Shown here one piece after another: positions 53,138 through 63,378 of a stretch of 64,000 nt of DNA. The stretch comes from Anastrepha obliqua (Eukaryota; Arthropoda; Insecta; Diptera; Tephritidae). Every line of letters starts with the position of its first letter. The stretch's first letter is position 1. The stretch covers positions 25,256,001-25,320,000 of the forward strand of contig NC_072893.1 of the NCBI RefSeq assembly GCF_027943255.1. The letters are read 5' to 3'. Position numbers and translations under genes: made by a program. The notes under the pieces are model-generated. The model was given only the letters and a program-made list of their open reading frames with translations. It was not told the DNA's origin and did no database searches.

Positions 53138-55624
53138 GGAAAAAGTCGGAAAATTCAGCCTGCACAACGAAACATCCGGTAACGGACAGAGGCTGATCGA
53201 CTTCGCCGGGGCCCGAAACATGGTAGTCTGCAGCACCAGATTCCAGCATAAGAAAATACACCAAGCTACCTGGCTGTCTCCTGATCGAAAAACACGAAAC
53301 CAGATCGATCATGTTGTGATAGATGGAAGACACGCTTCTAGTGTATTAGATGTACGTACGATCCGAGGACCCAACATCGACTCGGATCATTACCTTGTTG
53401 CAGCCAAACTGCGCACCCGCCTCTGTGCAGCAAAAAACGTGCATCTACCTACGCAAAGAATGTTCGACATCGAAAAGCTGCAATCACAACAGACAGCCAG
53501 AAGATTCGCCACTCGACTCTCACTCCTGCTCTCCGAAAGCACTGCCCAACAAATCGGCATACGCGAGCAATGGAGCAACATTTCTCGTTCCCTACGTACC
53601 GCCGCCGAAGAAGAAATCGGATTCCGGCGAGCCCGAAAAAACAATTGGTACGACGAGGAATGTCATGCTGCCGCAGAAAGAAAGGATGCCGCCTATAGAG
53701 CCACGCTGCGATCGGGCGCAACGCGAGCCATGTGGGATCGCTACAGAGAGCTGAAAAAGGAAGAGAGACGTATTATCCGAAAGAAGAAACGAGAGGCCGA
53801 AATACGTGAGTGCGAGGAGCTTGAGATGCTGGCCAATAGGAACAACGCCCGAAAATTCTACCAGAAAGTTCGGCGGCTTACAGAAGGTTTTAAGACCGGG
53901 GCGTTTTCCTGTAAGAACAAAGACGGCGATCTGGTGACTGACGTACAGAGCAATCTTAAATTATGGAGGGAACACTTCTCGAACCTGTTAAACAGTGACA
54001 GCTGCGCATGTCATAGAGAATGTGAAGATCCCGATACCCCAATCGATGACGACGGAATTGTAGTTCCGTTACCCGATCATGACGAGGTGAGAATAGCGAT
54101 AACGCGCCTAAAGAACAACAAAGCCGCGGGCGCCGACGGACTCCCGGCTGAGCTATTCAAACATGGCGGCGAGGAGCTGGTAAGGTGCATGCATCAGCTC
54201 CTATGCAAAATATGGTCGGATGAAAGCATGCCTGCCGATTGGAATTTAAGTGTGCTCTGCCCAATCCATAAGAAGGGCGATCCCGCAATTTGTGCCAATT
54301 ACCGCGGGATTAGTCTTCTAAATATCGCCTATAAGGTTCTAGCGAGCGTATTGTGTGAAAGGCTGAAGCCCACCGTCAACCAACTGATTGGACCTTATCA
54401 GTGTGGCTTCAGACCTGGAAAGTCTACCATCGACCAAATATTCACAATACGCCAAATCTTGGAAAAGACCCACGAAAGGAGAATCGACACACACCATCTT
54501 TTCGTCGACTTCAAAGCTGCATTCGACAGTACAGAAAGGAGTTACCTGTATGCCGCTATGTCTGAATTTGGTATCCCCGCAAAACTAATACGGCTATGTA
54601 AGATGACGTTGCTCAACACCAGCAGCGCCGTCAGAATTGGGAAGGACCTCTCCGAGCCGTTTGATACCAAACGAGGTTTCAGACAGGGTGACTCACTGTC
54701 GTGTGACTTCTTTAACCTGATGTTGGAGAGCATCGTACGAGCCGCAGAACTTAATCGCTCAGGCACAATATTTTATAAGAGCGTACAATTGTTGGCGTAT
54801 GCCGATGATATCGATATCATCGGCCTTAACAACCGCGCTGTTAGTTCTGCCTTCTCCAAACTGGATAAAGAGGCAAAGCGAATGGGTTTGGTGGTGAACG
54901 AGGACAAAACGAAGTACCTCCTGTCTTCAAACAAACAGTCGGCGCACTCGCGTATCGGCACCCACGTCACTGTAGACAATTATAATTTTGAGGTTGTAAA
55001 AGACTTCGTGTATTTGGGAACCAGCATTAGCACCTATAACAATGTCAGCCTTGAAATCCAACGTAGAATCTCTCTTGCCAACAAGTGCTACTTTGGACTA
55101 AGTAGGCAACTGAGCAGTAAAGTCCTCTCTCGACGAACAAAACTAACACTCTACAAGACTCTCATCATGCCCGTCCTGACGTATGGCGCAGAAGCTTGGA
55201 CGATGACAACATCCGATGAAGCGACGCTTGGAGTGTTCGAGAGAAAGATTCTGCGTAAGATTTTTGGACCTTTGCACGTTGGCAACGGCGAATATCGCAG
55301 ACGATGGAACGATGAGCTGTATGAGCTTTACGACGACATAGACATAGCGCAGCGAATAAAGATCCAGCGGCTTCGTTGGCTGGGTCATGTCGTCCGAATG
55401 GATACAAACGCTCCGGCTTTGAAAGTATTCGATGCGGTACCAGCTGCTGGTAGCAGAGGAAGAGGAAGGCCTCCTCTGCGTTGGAAAGATCAGGTGGAGA
55501 AGGACTTGGCTTCACTTGGTGTGTCCAATTGGCGCCGATTAGCACGAGAAAGAAACGACTGGCGCGCTTTATTAAGCTCGGCCAAAATCGCGTAAGCGGT
55601 TATCGCGCCAATTAAGAAGAAGAA
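53138..55624 (+). mobile_element. RTE-clade LINE, 5'-truncated, open reading frame intact
   Basis: Flanked by GATCTGTAACC (53127-53137) and GATCTATAACC (55625-55635), a target-site duplication with one mismatch. The 5' end is truncated within the endonuclease; the 3' end is GGTTATCGCGCCAATTAAGA followed by a short (AAG)n tail. Relatives at 14895-15465 and 62445-62577 share the 3' end. The open frame and near-identical duplication indicate a young insertion, which went into the AG-rich repeat. Confidence 0.93.
53139..55595 (+). CDS. RTE endonuclease (C-terminal part) and reverse transcriptase, about 818 residues
   Basis: The frame is open from the truncation point; the first Met is at 53220. 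Order: end of an APE-type endonuclease (FSLHNETSGNGQRLIDFAGA, RNQIDHVVIDGRH, GPNIDSDHYLV with the catalytic SDH), a basic coiled linker (KKEERRIIRKKKREAEIREC), RT fingers (NKAAGADGLPAELF, NYRGISLLNIAYKVLA), palm (VDFKAAFDS, GFRQGDSLS, LLAYADDIDIIG with the catalytic YADD), thumb (VVKDFVYLGTSIS, MPVLTYGAEAW) and the RTE C-terminal signature (FERKILRKIFGP, RRRWNDELYELY, LRWLGHVVRM, GRGRPPLRWKDQVEKDLA). It lacks the N-terminal endonuclease residues, so it cannot nick DNA by itself, but the RT motifs look complete. Confidence 0.92.
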   Translation, partial: EKVGKFSLHNETSGNGQRLIDFAGARNMVVCSTRFQHKKIHQATWLSPDRKTRNQIDHVVIDGRHASSVLDVRTIRGPNIDSDHYLVAAKLRTRLCAAKNVHLPTQRMFDIEKLQSQQTARRFATRLSLLLSESTAQQIGIREQWSNISRSLRTAAEEEIGFRRARKNNWYDEECHAAAERKDAAYRATLRSGATRAMWDRYRELKKEERRIIRKKKREAEIRECEELEMLANRNNARKFYQKVRRLTEGFKTGAFSCKNKDGDLVTDVQSNLKLWREHFSNLLNSDSCACHRECEDPDTPIDDDGIVVPLPDHDEVRIAITRLKNNKAAGADGLPAELFKHGGEELVRCMHQLLCKIWSDESMPADWNLSVLCPIHKKGDPAICANYRGISLLNIAYKVLASVLCERLKPTVNQLIGPYQCGFRPGKSTIDQIFTIRQILEKTHERRIDTHHLFVDFKAAFDSTERSYLYAAMSEFGIPAKLIRLCKMTLLNTSSAVRIGKDLSEPFDTKRGFRQGDSLSCDFFNLMLESIVRAAELNRSGTIFYKSVQLLAYADDIDIIGLNNRAVSSAFSKLDKEAKRMGLVVNEDKTKYLLSSNKQSAHSRIGTHVTVDNYNFEVVKDFVYLGTSISTYNNVSLEIQRRISLANKCYFGLSRQLSSKVLSRRTKLTLYKTLIMPVLTYGAEAWTMTTSDEATLGVFERKILRKIFGPLHVGNGEYRRRWNDELYELYDDIDIAQRIKIQRLRWLGHVVRMDTNAPALKVFDAVPAAGSRGRGRPPLRWKDQVEKDLASLGVSNWRRLARERNDWRALLSSAKIA

Positions 55625-55635
55625 GATCTATAACC

Positions 55636-55930
55636 TAAAAACCGTTTGGCAGAATTGAATAAAATTTATACTGCTTTTGAAAAACATAAAAAACTTTTGC
55701 CTGATCGAGGGACTTTTTTTCAAAATTTCGATTTTTTGTAAACAATTAATTTTCTGAGGCCGCCATATGGTTAATTTTGAAAAAAAAGCTTCGATCAGGC
55801 ACAAAATTATTAATAAAACTAATTTCTCTTGTCCGATTGATTTTAGATAAATCTCCAAGGACTTGTGATGATCACCGCAAGGGACTTCTGGAGAAACGGG
55901 CTCCACACAAACAGCTATAAATTTTACAAT
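55636..55930 (+). repeat. AG-rich repeat, right part resumed after the RTE
   Basis: Sequence after the duplicated target continues AACCGTTTGGCAGAATTG... and GATCACCGCAAGGGACTTCT up to about 55930. Its limits are unknown because no other copy of this part is in the window. The minus frame at 55628-55942 has no recognised family. Confidence 0.4.
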
Positions 55931-57083
55931 TATTAATGTCATTTTATTTTGACGTACAAATATTTGCTGAAAATTTTAAATTTTTATTGTCCACAAAACT
56001 CCAAAATGCACACACGCTCCAATGCCCTTTCCACAACACACCACCAACCGCCAAATTTATTCCATTCAATCGGCGCATATTCGCCATTAACCTCCACAGC
56101 CAGCCAGCCAACCATATAGGCTAAGGTTAATGAAAAGTGAAAGTAAAGAGCCCCTGCATTAAATTAAAAAGCATCGATTTCACAGCCGCTGCATTTACCA
56201 AATGCGCGCGCACAACACAATACCAAAAGCACACCTAAGCATCTACACAAATCGTGGAGCACTCCCACCCACGTGGGTAGCTGCAGCAGTGCCAAAGGCA
56301 GGACCAAATCCAAATCCAACGCCAACGTCCCGCGCCCACACTATCTCTCACTCACGCAGCTTTGGCTGCTTTTGACAACAACACACACTTCACTATTTCG
56401 GATAGCAGGGATGCATGAATGAAAAGTGCCCGAATAGTTTGTTGCTCTTGTTGTTGTTTCGCCTTGTTGTTGGTAGCAAAACGTGGGCTGTTGCAACTTG
56501 CACCGGTTTTTGGGTTCAGAGACGAAAGCTTTTTTCGTATTGACGTACAGTACAACCACCAACTCTACACAGCAGATTGTCCCGTGCATCTCAACGTAAG
56601 GTGAGCTTTTATCGTTGAGCGCCATTGCAAAGTTCACTACAGGCGCATTGGGTCAATGCAGTTTTTCGACCGTTGCAGCTGGTTACTTGCATTTGTGGGG
56701 GGGACAATAAAAAATTATATTTGTATATAATTCGCATTTACTGGTACAGGTAACTGTATAAATTACAGAGGTTTGGAAATTATATCGCAGGATATTCGAG
56801 TGAGGCATTACATAAATACAGTTTGTCTCATAAATATTTTCATATGAAAATATACGACAAGGAGAAATGTTTGAAGTGGATTGGGAAAGGTATTGATTGA
56901 TTCATTTATTTTTATAACAAAACAAACTTTTTCTATTTCTCCGCGATTTATGAGAAAAATAATAACTTATTTAAAATAATTCAGATAAAAAAAGGAATTA
57001 AAAAAATCTTATATTCGGCACTGTCTCAAAATACTCTTTACATATCAACAAAATGGAAAATAAAATAAATGTACATGATTATT
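55931..57083. other. Unassigned; GC-richer patch
   Basis: The part 56130-56640 has a higher GC content and CA/GT-rich words as seen in fly 5' UTR or promoter DNA. A 98-codon minus frame lies at 56341-56637 without any known motif. It may be an upstream exon or regulatory region of the gene ending at 52278; this cannot be shown. Confidence 0.3.
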
Positions 57084-57215
57084 TTTATTGTTGTTGTTGT
57101 AGCGGTATAAACATTTCTCATACATATACGGGGAATGCAGCTGAAGCGACAATCCTTGACTGAATATAAATGCGGGTCGTGCTGGTTAAGCAGAACCGAC
57201 GGTCGTGGGAACGAT
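57084..57215 (+). repeat. (GTT)n-ended repeat, copy
   Basis: GTTGTTGTTGTAGCGGTATA, CATACGGGGAATGCAGCTGA-type block, GACTGAATATAAATGCGGGT and CAGAACCGACGGTCGTGGGA. The end block recurs about 320 bp downstream (57523-57570: GGGTCGTTCCGGTTACGTAA, CTGTCGTGGGAGCAATGAC), so a partial second copy lies there. Confidence 0.7.
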
Positions 57216-57670
57216 GACTAACCAAATAAAAAAAAAAAACATAAAAAAACAACATTAAAACACAAAAGATTAAAAAAAAAATAAAAAAATTCAAAAAAAA
57301 AATTCAAAAATCAAAAAAAAAAATTAAAAAATTCAAAAAAAAATTCAAAAAAAAAAAAAATTCAAAAAAAGTTCAAAAAAAAAATTAAAAAAAAAATTTT
57401 TAAACAAAAAAAAAAAACAATTAAAAAAAAATTTAAAACAAAACCAAGTTTAAAAACACAGAAAAATTAAAAAAAAAAAACAGATTTCAACAACAATAAC
57501 ACAGATATCAAAACGAAACCGGGTCGTTCCGGTTACGTAAAACAGACTGTCGTGGGAGCAATGACTAAATGAACCAAAAAATTAAAAAAAAAAAAAAATT
57601 AAAAAAAAGAAAAATTAAAAAAAAAAATTAAAAAAAAACAGTTTAAAAATAAAAAAACCAGTTTAAAAAA
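57216..57670. repeat. A-rich low-complexity tract
   Basis: Long A runs broken by TTC, TTA and ATT, filling the space between and after the two (GTT)n-repeat pieces. No further feature. Confidence 0.8.
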
Positions 57671-59700
57671 ACAGACCATTTTGTGGCGAACTTGACTTAA
57701 AAATCTTAGCCCAGGTCCTTACCATGTGAAATGAGGTCAAGAAGTTATAACTTTTGATCAGCTGAAGCCCAGAAAGTTCTCCAATTGGGCGTTGTAAAAA
57801 ATTTAAAGAAAATTCTGGGTTTTATTCCCCTGAAACTGATGGTCAAACTATTAATCAATATAAAAACTTTCACGCTCTTGCCGTTCTCTGTGAAAGAACA
57901 ACGAAAATACGATCTGAGTGGTGGTGCACAAGTCAGGTGTTCTCTACAACGGCAATGCGCCAGCTCATTCTTCATTCCTCAGTCAAGAGATTTCCAGTAT
58001 TAGATTATCGGTAAGATCTCGTGCGACTTTTATCTGATTAAGGAAGTGAAATTTGGCCTAAAATTACCAAGATTAGAGCTGATAGAAGACTTCCACAATA
58101 TACCTTTTCGATCAATAGCAGATTTGCATGGACCATAGGAATAGGAATAGAGCAAGGAAAGTTGCTCATATGTTGAAAGTGATAAGAAGTTTATATATTT
58201 GAGTGCTTCAGTTTTAGTCTGTTATTTAATAACCCCACACCGACTTCTACTACAAAAGCCCAACATCTATAAACATTTTGCAACGCACCACAAATAAGCG
58301 AATTTGCAAATCTAAACGATTAGACTTCGTCGGTCGTGGCCAGTGCACATTTCTTGGCTGCCGCACCGCCATCGGCTTTCTTTGCGTGAGCTGTCAGTTG
58401 ATCTCCCAACATTTGCCGATTTCCTCTTTTTACATCTCGAGTGCTGCTACTATAGTCACAGCGAACTATAGCTGGCTGGCTGGCTGATTGCAGGGAGTTC
58501 ATTCACCCGTTGACCTTTTTTTGCATTCCCTCATTTTCTCACTCGCCACAGCAACAGCGGCAGCAACACCAAGTAACGCATCCACAACTAGCGAGAGCAA
58601 CAAAACAGCTGGCTGCAATGCAAACTGCACGTGTGACATCGTGTGTGTGTGTGTATTTATCAGCAACAGCGAGCCTTTTCTGCTTCACGTTGTTCGTCGC
58701 CGTCGCCGTCGCCTGAACTTTTTTGTGTCATTCTTTCGTTTTGCTGCTGCCATATTTGCGTTCCTTTTTGTCATCATAAACTGAAACTAGTTTTCTTCAT
58801 TTGTTGCTTGCGTTTTGTCCACACTGGAGCCGATAGCACCGGCCACCCGCGCCAAATGCTGATACCCACCACCCCTACCTAGACTGCCGACAGATCGCCA
58901 GATCACTTTAATGCCTTAAAGCTAATTTTTTTTTGCACCTCGGTGGCTTGAAACAGCATCGACGATGTGAAATCTTAACCAAATAATGACTAACCGGTAA
59001 CGCAGCTTAAAAAAGAAGCAAAAATAAAAATACAGAGCAGCGACCCAAATTGTTGATTCGGTTGTAAGTTTCAGCTGTTTGACTGTTGCACCGCTAAACG
59101 CCAAAAAGCCGCACAACAACTTAGTATGTCACCGTTGGTTGATTCGGTGTAAACGCAAGATATATCAAAAAAAAACCAATAAAGGTATTGAAAACAAAGC
59201 ACAAAAAAAAAATTAATTCGATTAACTCGAAATTTCGAAACTTTGTTACATGGTTGGCGGAAAACAAGGGCCACACCCGTTGTTTTCATGCGTTTCTTCG
59301 GTAGCACAATTTTTTTTTTATTCGTTTCATGTTTTCTAAAAGTGCGCTACTACAAACATAAGTTCATCGAACCCCTTCATTGGTGCACAAATCGACGCAA
59401 TCGACAAATTTTTCACTTCCAACGAGATTTTGGGCTGCAGTTCAGCGCTTGCCGCCATCCCCTGCCCTGTTACGGCTGATCAATACAATTCGTGCGGAGC
59501 AAACTTGTTTATGAGAAGCTTTATGACAACGGGAAGATGGAGGTGGCGCAATAAGTATTGCTCAGACAGAAAATGGTTGGTGTTAAGTAGGAAATGTTTG
59601 TTGTTGTAACAGGCAAATTGAAAATTTCCACACATTATTTTATATCAGAATATGTACGCATTGGAGGACGACGTATTTGGCTTCGAGCGAGACGAAATAG
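57671..59700. other. Unassigned; possible upstream exon region
   Basis: Two kb with no certain gene. The patch 58310-58900 is GC-richer and includes (GT)n at 58641-58654, CAACAGCGGCAGCAACACC and GTCGCCGTCGCCGTCGCC. A 60-codon minus frame (58320-58502) ends AAAKKCALATTDEV; it could be chance. This patch resembles the leader regions of fly developmental genes. Confidence 0.3.
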
Positions 59701-60398
59701 AGCTAATTTAAAAACGCTAAATAAAAATAAAAAACCAAAAGAAAATAAAAATAAAAAAATAATAATAAAAAAAAATAAAATAAAAATAAAATTTAAAATA
59801 AAATAAAAATAAAATTTAAAATAAAATAAAAATAAAATTTAAAATAAAATAAAAATAAAATTTAAAATTAAAAAAAAATACATAAACAAAACTAAAAAAA
59901 TTTATTAAAAAACGAAACAAAAATTAAATACAAAAATTAAAAACAAATTTAAATAGACCAAAAATATGTAAGCAAAAAAAATATAAAAGAAATTAAATAA
60001 AAAAACAAGAAAAGAAAAGACAGAAAAAAAATTAAAACTAAAAAAAACCAAAAACATAAAAAAATTAGACAAAAACAAAAAAAATTCAATTCAAAGGCTT
60101 GACTATTAGTAGGTCAAAATTTCCGACATATGAGAGATATTTTAGATAAAAATATGTTAACATACAAACATTTAAAGACGTCTTTGGTTTCGTTCGAGAC
60201 GGAATAAAGATAATTTAAAAAAACTAAAAATTAAAAAAAAAAATACAAAAATATAAAACAAATATATAACAAAAAAATATAATATATAAAAAAAGGAAAA
60301 TATAAAAAAAAAAAATGAATCGATATGAAAGAAAATATAAAGAACATATAAATAAAATATAATATATATAAAAACAAAAATTTAAAGAAAATTTTTAT
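59701..60398. repeat. A/T low-complexity tract with a 28-bp tandem array
   Basis: At 59750-59872 the unit AAAATAAAAATAAAATTTA plus AAATAA repeats four times. Around it are A-rich runs without feature. Confidence 0.75.
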
Positions 60399-60402
60399 TT
60401 AA

Positions 60403-61072
60403 GGCCAGGTTACCCTTGATTTGTGTGCTTTTTTAAATAAACTTTATTCATAGTACAAAATATATTTATTAATCAATTTTTTTACATGTGAAAAAACAAA
60501 TATTAAATTGCTTAAAAAAATTTTTTTTTTTTTTTTTTTCAAATGGTGGCTTTCAAAATGGCTGCTAAATTTTAGCTGATTCGTAGTTGGATGCCATCAT
60601 ATCTCGAAAACGAATTATCTGAAAGTAAAAAATCAAACGGTTTCATCTTCTGTATTGAATTGGTTATGACCGCAAGCAGAATCAAATATTTTTAATAAAA
60701 AAAAACAAAATGGCGGACTTTTGAATTTTTTGCCACTATTTTTTCACTTTTAATTGTTTATAACTTTTTTAAATAACAATAAATGTTTGTGATTCTGCTT
60801 GCGGCTATAACCAATTCAATACAGAAGATGAAACCGTTTGATTTTTTACTTTCAGATAATTCGTTTTCGAGATATGATGGCATCCAACTACGAATCAGCT
60901 AAAATTTAGCAGCCATTTTGAAAGCCACCATTTGAAAAAAAAAAAAAAAAAAAATTTTTTTAAGCAATTTAATATTTGTTTTTTCACATGTAAAAAAATT
61001 GATTAATAAATATATTTTGTACTATGAATAAAGTTTATTTAAAAAAGCACACAAATCAAGGGTAACCTGGCC
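60403..61072. mobile_element. Foldback element with TTAA target duplication
   Basis: The two arms, 60403-60690 and 60785-61072, are nearly perfect inverted copies (GGCCAGGTTACCCTTGATTT at the left end, inverse at the right end), around a loop of about 95 bp. TTAA flanks both ends (60399-60402 and 61073-61076). There is no coding frame. TTAA duplication fits piggyBac or Kolobok groups; the ends do not decide. Confidence 0.85.
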
Positions 61073-61076
61073 TTAA

Positions 61077-61615
61077 TAAAATAAAATAATAATAAAAAAA
61101 ACAAATTAATAAATATAAAAGAAAATAAATAAAAAAATACAAAATAAAATTAAACAACAAAAAAAAACTAAAAATAAATAAAAATATTTGGATAAGAACA
61201 AAAAAAAAATGCCAAACCAAAAATTTTAAAAATTCTATATGATACAGGTCGCTACATTTTAAGGCGAGGTTTTTGTTTTTAAGACTATATTTCTGAGATA
61301 TTTGATGGGATTTACTTCCTTCGTAATTGCATGGTTGTTTGGAGAATTGATTAAGAAAGAAATAAAAAAAAGTTTACATAAATGGAAAAATTTTAAGAAT
61401 TAAAAAAAAAAATCAAAAACAAGAAAAAAATCAAAAAAAGGTAAAAAAATCATTAAAAAAATTTAAAAACAAAATTAAAAAAAAAAATGTAAAAAAAAAA
61501 CAACTAAAAAAAATAAAAAAACAACTAAAAAAAATTAAAAACAAAAAAAAAAAAAACAAAAAAAAACAAAAAAAACAACTAAAAAAATTAAAACAAAAAA
61601 AATGGTAAAAATAAT
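61077..61615. repeat. A-rich low-complexity tract
   Basis: Homopolymer-like A runs separated by C or T; open frames in it (for example the F-rich minus frame at 61431-61652) are compositional artefacts. Confidence 0.8.
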
Positions 61616-62110
61616 ATATATGGGGCATTCTTCGCCAACCGGACACCCCCATCTGCCCAGAACAGTTTTTATAAAAAAAATTTTTCCCTATGCCGAAATA
61701 AAAGCTTATGTCATGTACTTTAATTTGTCATGTGGCACTAAAAAGCCATTCCTTCCAAATCTCAAACAAAAAGGAAGTGATTATTAAAAGATTTTCCAAT
61801 TCTCCAGAAGAAAAAAAAGTTTTACTGTGAATTCTCCTCAAACATGATGCTCGGGGGTTTCTGGGTTCGCTGCTGAACATAAATATTGAAGGAAATTGCT
61901 GAAATTGGAATTTTTTTTTCATAATACAGGATTTTTTCACAGTAAAACTTTGTTTTCTTCTGGAGAATTCGAAAATCTTTTAATAATCACTTCCTTTTTT
62001 TTGAGATTTGGAAGGAATGGCTTTTTAGTATTTAAAAAGTGCCACATGACATATAAAAACTGTTCTGGGCAGATGGGGGTGTCCGGTTGGCGAAGAATGC
62101 CCCATATATA
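61616..62110. mobile_element. Second foldback / hairpin element
   Basis: ATATGGGGCATTCTTCGCCA at the left end pairs with its inverse ending at 62110; further pairs are GGACACCCCCATCTGCCCAG and, internally, AAGTGATTATTAAAAGATTT and TCTCCAGAAGAAA. Arm 1 is about 61616-61835, arm 2 about 61925-62110 and lacks about 50 bp that arm 1 has. No coding potential. Confidence 0.8.
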
Positions 62111-62444
62111 CATTTATAAAAAATTCAAAAATGTGAAGCCAAAGAAAAATTAAAAAAACCCCAAAAATTTGAACATCTTTTTGTCTCACAAATAAAGTGA
62201 AATAATAAAAAAAATTGGAATATCTTATAGCGGTTTTGATATTTCTGAGAAATGTCGACCTTAACAGAAAGTATTTTATTGCTATTAAGCTGCTTTTTAA
62301 GGAGCAGCCCATGTAGAGACTAGTCAGGCAAGTAGGTGAAATAAAACCAAAATAAAATATAAGTCCATTTATTCTACAAACTGAAGCTGTAAGAATGAAC
62401 TTGTAAAAATAAAAAAAAAGTTTGTCAAAATGAAGAAAATCTGA

Positions 62445-62577
62445 ACCAGGCGGAGAAGGACTTGGCTTCACTTGGTGTGCACCGGTTAGCACGAGAAAGA
62501 AACGACTGGCGCGCTTTGATAGTCGGTCAAAATCGCATAAGCGGTTATCGCGCTAATTAAGAAGAAGAAGAAGAACC
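62445..62577 (+). repeat. RTE LINE 3' end, extremely truncated copy
   Basis: AACCAGGCGGAGAAGGACTT, GAAAGAAACGACTGGCGCGC and GGTTATCGCGCTAATTAAGA with an (AAG)n tail, homologous to the last 130 bp of 53138-55624. About 12 bp of the GTGTCCAATTGGCGCC part are missing. Confidence 0.88.
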
Positions 62578-62639
62578 TGGGATCCCTACCTTGCAAAAAA
62601 TTCATGGCGAAACTTATTAATAGGTGAAAAAATTCATAT

Positions 62640-63008
62640 ATACAAGATGGCGCAAAATTAGTCATCCGATTTTGATTTTGTATAACTTTTCTACTAAATA
62701 AAAATGATTTTGGGTATGGGAAGCTTCATCTTGACCTTTACGCGCTCCATTGCTGTCTGTTTGTACATATACTGCAGCTGACCAGTTGTTTAGTTCAGAG
62801 GTGTCAAATATGATTGACATATGACGTCATTTGTAAAGATTATAAATCTTCCGATAGGATGCTTCATTTTGAGCCACTTTCAATTTATCTTATCACGCCT
62901 TGATCCGTGGATAGCCTTAAAAGATGAACAGTGTTACCGCGACGGTATACGAGATCTACCAGAAAGATGGGAAAAAGTAATAGCCAGCGATGGGCAATAC
63001 TTTCAATG
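62640..63008 (+). pseudogene. Mariner remnant (C-terminal scrap)
   Basis: A possible left end AGATGGCGCAAAATTAGTCA at 62645, and a frame at 62885-63008 reading LDPWIALKDEQCYRDG and IRDLPERWEKVIASDGQYFQ before a stop, the mariner C-terminus. The middle is gone. Its sister scrap is at 3920-4050. Confidence 0.68.
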
Positions 63009-63264
63009 ATTCAGTTGTAACCAATTTTTCAGAATAAAGATGTATTTTCATAAAAAACAAGGAAACATAGTAAATTGAAAACTTTGAACCCGTTTTAGCA
63101 ACTTTTTTTTCTTTTTTAGTGTCATTGAAATGAATGAGCGAATAGTTTCTGAAAAAAAAAAAAAAAAATTGTTTTCCTTGACCATTTGGATTACGATTTA
63201 TTTTGTTCCAACATTTTTTTTTTTAATGATACGCGCAAATAGCCACTTTTGGTACTTCGTTTCC

Positions 63265-63378
63265 ATGACAGCCGGTTCGGTTCTACGTAACCGTATTTAT
63301 ATCCAGCCAAGGACTATCTCTTCAGCAGCATTTCCTGCGTAGTTATAGAGAATGTTTATGCTGCTACAACAACAACAT
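63265..63378 (-). repeat. (GTT)n-ended repeat, reverse copy
   Basis: TCCATGACAGCCGGTTCGGT, CCGTATTTATATCCAGCCAA, GGACTATCTCTTCAGCAGCA and AATGTTTATGCTGCTACAAC, ending in (CAA)3. Confidence 0.7.

Noticed and set aside
53350..53754. Open frames in other phases of the RTE (also 53390-53721 and 55143-55545)
   Set aside because: They are shadows of the intact RTE reading frame.
56341..56637. 98-codon minus-strand frame
   Set aside because: No known motif, and the overlapping plus-strand frames are equally open.
58320..58502. 60-codon minus-strand frame ending KKCALATTDEV
   Set aside because: GC-richer than its surroundings but without homologue, convincing splice sites or start context; kept only as a remark in the unassigned region.
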